This document shows, piece by piece, positions 50,435-56,963 of a DNA stretch of 56,963 bases; position 1 is the first letter of the stretch; every line of letters starts with the position of its first letter. A model generated the notes under the pieces. That model ran no database searches, was not told the origin of the DNA, and saw only the letters and a list, made by a program, of their open reading frames with translations. The position numbers were made by a program, and so were the translations under genes. Origin of the DNA: CAYRVX01 sp964642165 (GTDB taxonomy: Bacteria > Planctomycetota > Phycisphaerae > SM23-33); contig CAZXOC010000007.1 of assembly GCA_964642165.1 (NCBI GenBank), positions 1 to 56,963 of the forward strand, written 5' to 3'.

Positions 50435-53400
50435 TCAGGGCTTCGCCGCCGGGTCCAGCCCCGCCGACCACGCCGTGCCGCGGCGGTACAGCTCCAGCAC
50501 GGCCGGGCCGAACGCCTTCACGTCGTGGCCCAGCACGGAGTGGAACACCCGCCCCGTCCCGTAGCTCAGCACGAACGCCATGGGGTAGTCCTTCTTGTCC
50601 ACCTTGCTGGTCGCAGCGGCCAGCACGCGGATGGGCGCCTCGCCGGCCAGGCAGGTGTACAGCTCGTCGTGGGTCTCGAACGCCTTCAGCCCGCGCGTGA
50701 CGGGGTGGTCCGCGTCGACGATGCGGACGCGGAAGCCCCCGCGCGGGTCGTGCCCGCGGAGCTTCGGGTTCCACGCCCGCCCCGCCAGCCGGGCGAACTC
50801 CTTCCAGCCCTGGAACGCCCCGCACGCGAAGTGGACCAGCACCAGCCCCTTGCCGCCGGCGACGGCCTTGCGCAGGTTCTCGCGGGCCGCCGGCCCGGGG
50901 TCGGGCTGCTGCCAGTTCATGAAGTGCAGCACGATCACGTCGTAGTCGCCCAGCTTCGGCGAGGCCAGGAACGCCGGCGTCTCGACCACTTCGACGGCCA
51001 GACGCGGGTCCTTGTCGAGCCCGGCCGCCAGCACCGGCGCGGTCAGCCGCCACTTGTGACCGGGGTAGTCGATGCCGGTAACGATCAGCACGCGCTTGGC
51101 CGCCTTCTTGCCGGGCTTGAGGGGCACGGGCTTCGTCGCGCGCTTGGCGCGCTTGGCGGGACCCGCGGCGGGCTTGCCGCGCGGAGGCGCCTGCGGCGGC
51201 ATGGGCTTGGCCGGCGCCGACTCCGCCTCGGACTCCCACAGCCAGACCTCGCTGACCACCACGTTGGGGTTGCCCTCGTTGCGGAACGTCACGCGCACCG
51301 TGCCGAACGCGCTCATCTCGCGCGGCACGAGCAGCGTTCTCGCCCCGGCGAGCTTCCGCCCCTGCGCGTAGGACGGCAGCTTCGTCGGCCCGAGGAGCTT
51401 CACTTCGCGCGCGGGCTTGCCCGCCGACAGCCACACCGACTGCCGCCGCGCGTCGTGGTCGAAGTCCCACCAACTGAAGGCGAGCCGGTACGCCCGCGTC
51501 GCGCCGAGCCCGGCGATCTCGAAGCTCACCTCGCGCCCGGCGAAGTGGACCGTGCCGTCCTGCGGCCGCCCGACGCGGTCGCTGCCGGGCCAGGCGTGCT
51601 GCTGGCAGGCCAGGACGCGAAGCGTCGGCGCGCCCTTGCGCCCGTCGGTGAAGTCGGGCCCGCAGTCGAGGTAGCACGCCAGCCGGTAGCCCTTGGGCGC
51701 GGTCTTGGCCAGCTCGGCCTTCCGCGCCTCGCTGCGCTTCTTGTCGGCCCGGATAGGGCGGCTGCCTGCACGACGCGGGGGCCGGAGCGCCTCGGCGTGC
51801 AGGGCCTTGCCCTGCGCCAGCAGCCGGGCGTCGGTGACCTTGGCCTGGAACGTCTCCATGCCGGCGCGGACGGCCGCCCGGTCGCTTCTCAGCAGGGCCC
51901 GGCCGATCTTCAGGGCGGCCGCCGCCGCTTCCTTCCGCACCTCGCCGTCGTCCAGGAACGACACGGTCAACTCCAGCGCCGCCGCATCCGGCACGTCGCC
52001 CAGGGCCGACAGCAGCAGCCGCTTGGCGGCCGCCGTCGTGGCAATCGCCCGCACCTCCCGGAGCATCGCAAGCCGCTTCGCCCCGGCGCCCCGCGCCAGC
52101 CGCAGGTACCCGCGCAGTGCCAGCGCTCGATGCACCGCGCTCCGGCCGCTCCGCGCGAGCTCGAGCAGGTCGCCGGCGGCCGCGACGGTCGACCAGTTCG
52201 CCAGGGCGCGGACGGCGGCGTCGGCCACCTCGGCGTCCGGGTGCCCGACGTGCTCCCGCACCGCCCGGAGCGGCTCGCTGGCGCGGGCGACGCTGAGCAG
52301 CCGCAGTAGCGGCGGCTTGGAGGTCGCCGGCGCCCTCTTCAGCGCGGCCAGCAGCCGCTGGTTGCGTCCGCCCAGATCGCCCGTCCGTCCGCCGATCGCC
52401 AGGGCGGCCTTCTCCGCGGCCTGTCTCGCCGCGGCCGAGGGGGGAGACGGCGGCGAGACGATCAGGTCCAGCAGCTTGGGATACTCGCCCGGCCCGCCCG
52501 CCAGCGCGAGGGCCTCGAAGGCGGCAACGCGGATCGATTGATCCGGGTCCGCGGCGAGGCGGATGAGCGTCGGCCCCGCGCCCGGGGCCCGCCGCGACGC
52601 GAGCGCCCGGATCGCCTCGACGCGAAGAGGCGCCTCGCCCTTCCCCGCCGCCGCGGCCAGCTCCCGGTCCACGCCGGGGCCCCGCAGCCGCGACAGACTC
52701 GCCCGGGCGGCGCCCTGGACGGCACGCGTGTCCGTCGCCGCGAGGCGCACGAGGGCGGCGACGCTCGCGGCGTCGCCGAGCGCGCCCGTCGCGCGGGCGG
52801 CTGCCACGCGGACCGCCTCGTCCTTCTCGCCCAGGCGCTTCGCGACGGCCGCCGCCGCCGAGCGATCCCCCCGCTCGCCGAGAATCCCGATCAGCAGGGC
52901 ACGATCCGGCGGGCTCAGCCCGTCGAGCTGCTCCACGAGCGCGCCCGTCGCCTTCGGCCCCGGCACGCGCCGCGCCAGACGCAGCGCCGTGGCCCGCAGG
53001 CGGGCATCCTCCTGCCCCATTGCCCGCAGGACGTCCGGCAGGGCGCGCTCGCGGGCGACCCGGACGAGGCCCGACAGGGCCGCGATACGCAGGCGGGCGG
53101 ACGCCCCCGGACCGAGCATTGCCCGGTACGCGGCCTCCGCGGGCTCGGCGTGACCGGCGGCGGCGAGATTCTCGGCACACCGGAGCTGCGCGTCGAGCAG
53201 CGCGTCCAGGGCGGCGAGCACGTTCGACATGCCCCGCGCCCTGGCCAGGACGGCGGCGGCCTCGGGCGTGCCGACCTCGCCCAGCGCGCGGACGGCGGCG
53301 TTGGCGATGTCCCGCTTCGTGCCGGACACCAGCCGCGACAGCCCCTCGACGGCCCTCGCGTCGCGCCGGTCGCCCAGCGAGTTGATCACGCCGATCAGGG

Positions 53401-53830
53401 CCGGGCCCTTGACCTCGGCCAGCGCAGCGCGAAGGACCTTGCCCGACGCCTCGCCGGGGATGCCCGCCAGGGCCCGCCGGGCGGGCTCGACCATATCGGG
53501 CTCGGCCAGCAGCGTCGCCAGCCGCCCCACGTGCTCGTCGGAGGCCACCAGCGAGAGCTGGCCGCAGAGGAACACCTTGACGGCGCGGCTCGTGCCCGGG
53601 TGGGTCAGGACGGCCAGCAGGGCGTCGGCCACTTCCCGCCGGCGGGCCGGGTCGTTCGTCGCGCGGGCGACGAGGGCCTCGACCGCCCGCAGCGGCTGCT
53701 CGGCGTCGCCGGGCTTGAGCCTTCCGAGGACGCCGACCACCTCGCTGACGGGTGGCGTCTTCCGGCCGAACGCCACCGGCGCCGCCAGGCACGCCGTCAC
53801 CGCCAGCACGCCGATTCGACTGCTCATCAT
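50435..53830 (-). CDS. HEAT-repeat / beta-sandwich / ThuA-domain secreted protein
   Basis: 1131 residues with a signal peptide. Residues ~30-700 are HEAT repeats (RDARAVEGLSRLVSG, EAVRVAAARATGALG, AEVADAAVRALANW). A beta-sandwich of ~160 residues follows (from ~712, YRLACYLDCGPDFTDG, to WLWES). A Lys/Pro linker leads to a ThuA domain (~912-1125: VLIVTGIDYPGHKW, YDVIVLHFMNW, LVLVHFACGAF, HDELYTCL, GRVFHSVLGHD). ThuA is a class-I-amidotransferase-like fold tied to trehalose/keto-sugar use, though its reaction is not settled. Two ATGs are adjacent at 53830/53827; GGAG precedes both. Confidence 0.88.
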   Translation of the reverse strand: MMSSRIGVLAVTACLAAPVAFGRKTPPVSEVVGVLGRLKPGDAEQPLRAVEALVARATNDPARRREVADALLAVLTHPGTSRAVKVFLCGQLSLVASDEHVGRLATLLAEPDMVEPARRALAGIPGEASGKVLRAALAEVKGPALIGVINSLGDRRDARAVEGLSRLVSGTKRDIANAAVRALGEVGTPEAAAVLARARGMSNVLAALDALLDAQLRCAENLAAAGHAEPAEAAYRAMLGPGASARLRIAALSGLVRVARERALPDVLRAMGQEDARLRATALRLARRVPGPKATGALVEQLDGLSPPDRALLIGILGERGDRSAAAAVAKRLGEKDEAVRVAAARATGALGDAASVAALVRLAATDTRAVQGAARASLSRLRGPGVDRELAAAAGKGEAPLRVEAIRALASRRAPGAGPTLIRLAADPDQSIRVAAFEALALAGGPGEYPKLLDLIVSPPSPPSAAARQAAEKAALAIGGRTGDLGGRNQRLLAALKRAPATSKPPLLRLLSVARASEPLRAVREHVGHPDAEVADAAVRALANWSTVAAAGDLLELARSGRSAVHRALALRGYLRLARGAGAKRLAMLREVRAIATTAAAKRLLLSALGDVPDAAALELTVSFLDDGEVRKEAAAAALKIGRALLRSDRAAVRAGMETFQAKVTDARLLAQGKALHAEALRPPRRAGSRPIRADKKRSEARKAELAKTAPKGYRLACYLDCGPDFTDGRKGAPTLRVLACQQHAWPGSDRVGRPQDGTVHFAGREVSFEIAGLGATRAYRLAFSWWDFDHDARRQSVWLSAGKPAREVKLLGPTKLPSYAQGRKLAGARTLLVPREMSAFGTVRVTFRNEGNPNVVVSEVWLWESEAESAPAKPMPPQAPPRGKPAAGPAKRAKRATKPVPLKPGKKAAKRVLIVTGIDYPGHKWRLTAPVLAAGLDKDPRLAVEVVETPAFLASPKLGDYDVIVLHFMNWQQPDPGPAARENLRKAVAGGKGLVLVHFACGAFQGWKEFARLAGRAWNPKLRGHDPRGGFRVRIVDADHPVTRGLKAFETHDELYTCLAGEAPIRVLAAATSKVDKKDYPMAFVLSYGTGRVFHSVLGHDVKAFGPAVLELYRRGTAWSAGLDPAAKP

Positions 53831-53871
53831 GGGTTGGGCTCCGTCCAGGTTGCGGCGGGAAGGCCGGGGCG

Positions 53872-55200
53872 TCACAGGCTCCACGGCGAGCGCATCGGGC
53901 GGCGGAGCATGCGGTTGGCCGCCTCGTCGCCGACGAAGCGCTCGGTCTTCCAGTCCCACCTCAGCTTGCGCCCGAGGCGCGTGGCGATGTCGCCGACGAG
54001 GGTGATGGCCGTCGCGCGGTGCCCGGCCTCGACGGGCGCGACGCAGTCGCGCCGGCTGCGGATGCACTCCAGGAAGTTCCCGTGGTGGTTGCCGGACACG
54101 TAGAGGTGCTCGTCGCCGGGCTTGAGGGCCACCTTGAGCAGCCCGGCCGGCTCGGCGCGGATGCCGCCGCGGCTGACGTGCACCCAGCCCTCCGAGCCGA
54201 TGAACCGGCAGCCCTGCGGGTGCCGGCGGTTGTCGGTGAAGCTGAAGACCGCGCCGCCGGGCGCGGTATAGGTCACGCGCCAGGTGATGGACGTGTTGGC
54301 GATGCCGTCGTCGGGGAAGGTGGCCGTGCCCTCGACCTCCAGGGGCGACTCGAGCAGCTCGGGCGCCCCCCAGAGGGCGATGTCGCAGTGGTGCACGCCC
54401 CAGGACTCGATCCACCCCGCGCAGTAGTCGTAGATGAAGTACCAGTTGTACGTGCACTTCAGCTTGTTGTACGGCGTGACGGGCGACGGGCCGAGCCACA
54501 GGTCGTAGTCCAGCTCCGGCGGCACGGGGGCCGGCGGGGCGTTCGGCAGGGCCCGTCCGCCGGGCACGCCCACCTCCACGCGCCGCAGCTCGCCCAGGTA
54601 GCCGTTGCGCGCCAGCTCGCAGGCGAAGCGGAAGTTCCGCCCGCTGCGCTGCTGCGTGCCGACCTGGAAGACCGTCCCGTACCGCCCCACTGCGCGGCAC
54701 AGCCGGCGCCCCTCGTCCACCGTCAGGCTGAGGGCCTTCTCGCAGTAGACGTCCTTTCCCGCCGCCGCCGCCCGCGAGGCGTGCAGCGCGTGCCAGTGCT
54801 CCGGCGAGGCGATCACCACGGCGTCGATGTCGTCGCGGGCCAGCAGCTCGCGGAAGTCGCCGCAGGCAAGGCAGCCGCCGCCCGCCGCGCTGCCGTAGCG
54901 GGCGTCCACGCGCTTCTTGTTGGCGTCGGCCTTGGGCTTGTTCGCGTCGCAGACCGCCAGCACCTGCGTGTCGCCCCGGCCGAGCAGCGAGCCCACGTGC
55001 CCGCTGCCGCGCCCGCCCGTGCCGATGAAGCCCAGAGCGATCCGCTCGCTGGGCGCGGCGCGGCCCGCTCCGCCCAGCGACGTCGCCGGCAGGACGTAGG
55101 GCGCGGCGATCGAGGCCGCCGCCCCGCCCAGGAACCGGCGGCGCGACATGCCCGCCCCGCTTCGCCGGCGGACGCCGCCGCCGGAAGACTGTCCGTCCAT
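53872..55200 (-). CDS. Gfo/Idh/MocA-family oxidoreductase, Tat-exported (third copy)
   Basis: 442 residues. A Tat signal (MSRRRFLGGAAAS) starts about 18 residues in. Rossmann motif GFIGTGGRGSGH, and CEKAL where most relatives have EKP. The substrate domain has ESWGVHHCDIALWG. ATG 55200 is preferred for its AAGGAAAGGG site; ATG 55149 lacks one. It heads the minus-strand operon running to the sulfatase at 45644, so it may supply the keto-sugar for the isomerase-like and ThuA proteins (inference). Confidence 0.92.
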   Translation of the reverse strand: MDGQSSGGGVRRRSGAGMSRRRFLGGAAASIAAPYVLPATSLGGAGRAAPSERIALGFIGTGGRGSGHVGSLLGRGDTQVLAVCDANKPKADANKKRVDARYGSAAGGGCLACGDFRELLARDDIDAVVIASPEHWHALHASRAAAAGKDVYCEKALSLTVDEGRRLCRAVGRYGTVFQVGTQQRSGRNFRFACELARNGYLGELRRVEVGVPGGRALPNAPPAPVPPELDYDLWLGPSPVTPYNKLKCTYNWYFIYDYCAGWIESWGVHHCDIALWGAPELLESPLEVEGTATFPDDGIANTSITWRVTYTAPGGAVFSFTDNRRHPQGCRFIGSEGWVHVSRGGIRAEPAGLLKVALKPGDEHLYVSGNHHGNFLECIRSRRDCVAPVEAGHRATAITLVGDIATRLGRKLRWDWKTERFVGDEAANRMLRRPMRSPWSL

Positions 55201-55349
55201 TTCCGTGGCCCTTTCCTTCTGAACGCGCCGGACGCCTCGCCGGGCAGCGTACCGCCGCCGGAGACGGGATGCAACCGCCCCCGCGGCCCCGATCCCCACC
55301 AGGGGGATGCGAGGTCCGGAGCGTTTCCCGTTCCCGCGCGATATCGCGC

Positions 55350-55377
55350 TTGTCGATGCCGTACGGCAAGGTAGAAT
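55350..55377 (+). promoter_or_regulatory. Promoter of argG
   Basis: TTGTCG, 16-base spacer, TAGAAT, 33 bases before the start codon. Confidence 0.6.
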
Positions 55378-55410
55378 GCGCGGTTTCCGCAAGCGACAAG
55401 GAGCGGACCC

Positions 55411-56622
55411 ATGGCAAAGAAGGTCAAGAAGATCGTGCTGGCCTACTCCGGCGGGCTGGACACCTCGGTGATCCTGCCGTGGCTGAAGGAGAAGTACGGC
55501 TGCGAGGTGATCGCCTTCGCGGCCGACCTGGGCCAGGGCAAGGGCGAGCTGGACGGCATCGAGGCCAAGGCCCTCGCCAGCGGGGCCAGCCGCTGCGTCG
55601 TCGCCGACCTGCGCCGGGAGTTCGCCGAGCAGTACTGCTTCCGCGTCCTCGCGGCGGGGGGCGTCTACGAGCACGTCTACCTGCTGGGCACGTCGATCGC
55701 TCGCCCGCTGATCGCCAAGGCCCAGGTCGCCTGCGCCCGGAAGGTCAAGGCCGACGCCGTCGCCCACGGCGCCACGGGCAAGGGCAACGACCAGGTCCGC
55801 TTCGAGCTGACCTACATGGCCCTGGCGCCGAAGCTGAGGATCATCTCGCCCTGGAAGGACCCGGACTTCATCGCCGAGCTGTCCAGCCGGGAGCAGGCCA
55901 TCGAGTACGCCAAGGCGCGGGGCATCCCCATCGCCCAGTCGAAGAGGAAGATCTACTCGCGGGACCGCAACCTGTGGCACATCTCGCACGAGGGCGCGGA
56001 CCTGGAGGACCTGGCCAACATGCCCAGGGACGACCTGTGGGTGATGAGCGTGCCGGTCCGCAAGGCGCCCAACACGCCCGCCTCCGTGCAGATCGGCTTC
56101 CGGGCCGGGCGGCCCGTCTCGCTGGACGGCGTGCGCCTGGGCGGGCACGACCTCGTCGAGCGCCTCAACAAGCTCGGCGGCAAGCACGCCGTCGGGCAGG
56201 TCGACCTGGTCGAGAACCGCCTGGTCGGCATCAAGAGCCGCGGCGCCTACGAGACGCCCGGCGGGACGATCCTCTTCGAGGCCCACCGCGCCCTGGAGAG
56301 CGTCACCCTCGACCGCCAGACGCTGCACTACAAGCAGCAGGTCGCCCTCCAGTACGCCGAGATGGTCTACTTCGGGCAGTGGTTCTGCCCGCTGCGCCGG
56401 GCCCTGGACGCCTTCGTCGACGCGACGCAGCAGGACGTGACCGGCTCGGTGCGGATGCGGCTGTTCAAGGGCCACGCCCGCGTCGCCGGCATCGACTCGC
56501 CCAAGAGCCTCTACTCCGGCAAGCTCGCCAGCTTCGCCATGGGCGAGGAGTACACCCCCACCGACGCCATCGGCTTCATCCGCCTCTTCGGCCTCCAGAT
56601 GAAGGGGCGCGGCAAGGCGTAG
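55411..56622 (+). CDS. argG: Argininosuccinate synthase
   Basis: 403 residues, full length. It joins citrulline and aspartate with ATP in arginine synthesis, in the cytoplasm. The PP-loop AYSGGLDTS, VYLLGTSIARP, HGATGKGNDQVRFE and SPWKDPDF are diagnostic. The ATG has AAGGAG 8 bases upstream and its own promoter. No other arginine gene is adjacent, so it appears to be a lone unit, followed by a 14-bp palindrome (56639-56652, AGGCCCGCGGGCCT) that may end transcription. Confidence 0.97.
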   Translation: MAKKVKKIVLAYSGGLDTSVILPWLKEKYGCEVIAFAADLGQGKGELDGIEAKALASGASRCVVADLRREFAEQYCFRVLAAGGVYEHVYLLGTSIARPLIAKAQVACARKVKADAVAHGATGKGNDQVRFELTYMALAPKLRIISPWKDPDFIAELSSREQAIEYAKARGIPIAQSKRKIYSRDRNLWHISHEGADLEDLANMPRDDLWVMSVPVRKAPNTPASVQIGFRAGRPVSLDGVRLGGHDLVERLNKLGGKHAVGQVDLVENRLVGIKSRGAYETPGGTILFEAHRALESVTLDRQTLHYKQQVALQYAEMVYFGQWFCPLRRALDAFVDATQQDVTGSVRMRLFKGHARVAGIDSPKSLYSGKLASFAMGEEYTPTDAIGFIRLFGLQMKGRGKA

Positions 56623-56652
56623 GCGCCCGGGGCCGGGCAGGCCCGCGGGCCT

Positions 56653-56963
56653 CCCTCCCCACACGGCCCCACACCGCCGGAACGTCATTTTGCGCGACAC
56701 TCCTGCGCAAGGAAGAAGCTATAAATCTTTAATTGGAAATGCCTTACATATACTGCGCCCTCGGGCTGCGGCCGAAAAGAAACTAAAACAGTACGGTTTC
56801 CTGGGCGCCAGTATTCCTCCCACCGCTTGGCGGTCGCTGCGACCAGCACCAAGGGGCAGGATGTCAGGAAGTTTTCCCGGATTTGCCGGATTTCCTGTTT
56901 GGCTGCGTGGCCGCAACGTCCGATAATCAGTGCCGCATTCTCACAGGAGGGCGTTCAGGTCTT
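56653..56963. other. AT-richer intergenic stretch
   Basis: No convincing gene. From ~56685 the base composition drops from the GC-rich norm (runs such as ATAAATCTTTAATTGG). It holds an inverted repeat TTGCGC/GCGCAA (56690-56710) and, at the end, the promoter below plus an AGGAGG ribosome site (56945-56950). A 78-codon open frame starting at TTG here has no recognisable features. Confidence 0.5.
56899..56927 (+). promoter_or_regulatory. Promoter for a gene beyond the window
   Basis: TTGGCT, 17-base spacer, GATAAT, followed 17 bases later by AGGAGG. The start codon must lie past base 56963. Confidence 0.55.

Noticed and set aside
56690..56926. 78-codon open frame near the right end
   Set aside because: Starts at TTG without a ribosome site, has no recognisable motif and overlaps the promoter of the next gene.

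Overview
The window (56,963 bases, strongly GC-rich, nearly all coding) looks like a piece of a metagenome-assembled or draft planctomycete-type chromosome. The evidence is the gene content: a PEP-CTERM-tailed pentapeptide-repeat protein, three CxPxR sulfatases, three Gfo/Idh/MocA oxidoreductases, several TIM-barrel sugar isomerase/epimerase-like proteins, a DUF1080-type protein, a ThuA-domain protein, a type II prepilin with a C-terminal H-G-G/N-G-A end, a c-type cytochrome/beta-propeller protein and a PQQ-type propeller protein. No rRNA, tRNA or CRISPR array was found. One 100-N scaffold gap (2676-2775) cuts a gene.

Layout. 2-2350: 3' part of a large pentapeptide-repeat surface protein. 2776-5252 (minus): beta-helix protein and SGNH-type hydrolase, coupled. 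5445-7013 (plus): xylA with a clear terminator, then a 52-aa zinc-ribbon protein. 7087-7732 (minus): PIN toxin with a downstream, overlapping 56-aa partner. 7823-8629: methyltransferase. 8571-14754 (minus): GH81 glucanase, GH10 xylanase and a large secreted protein, a polysaccharide-degradation block. 14906-15982: lipoprotein. 16106-25894 (plus): a seven-gene run made of a UroD-type methyltransferase, a TIM-barrel epimerase, a DJ-1/PfpI protein, two Gfo/Idh/MocA oxidoreductases, a TIM-barrel/DUF1080 fusion and an 861-aa secreted protein. 26009-27130: a histone-H1-like Lys/Ala/Pro protein and a DUF456 membrane protein. 27360-31375: HEAT protein, prepilin, and a Cache-HAMP-PP2C regulator. 31428-43033 (plus): PhoD-like phosphatase, two sulfatases, a propeller/cytochrome c protein and a giant propeller-methyltransferase-propeller protein, mostly coupled by ATGA overlaps. 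43214-45329 (minus): a two-gene module with its own promoter, a small basic protein and a membrane metallophosphoesterase carrying six exact 11-residue Trp repeats. 45505-45604: a broken remnant of an isomerase gene. 45644-55200 (minus): sulfatase, FucI-like protein, two TIM-barrel isomerases, HEAT/ThuA protein and Gfo/Idh/MocA oxidoreductase. 55411-56622: argG. The last ~300 bases are AT-richer and hold a promoter for a gene beyond the window.

How it fits together (inference). Most genes serve capture and breakdown of complex, probably sulfated and methylated, polysaccharides: secreted glycosidases and sulfatases, then oxidation of sugars by Gfo/Idh/MocA enzymes, cleavage by DUF1080/TIM-barrel proteins, and isomerisation (XylA, FucI-like, epimerases). 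The least expected items are the Trp-repeat metallophosphoesterase module, the propeller protein with an embedded methyltransferase fold next to a hydrazine-synthase-alpha-like cytochrome protein, and the isomerase remnant that marks a rearrangement at the edge of the metallophosphoesterase module.
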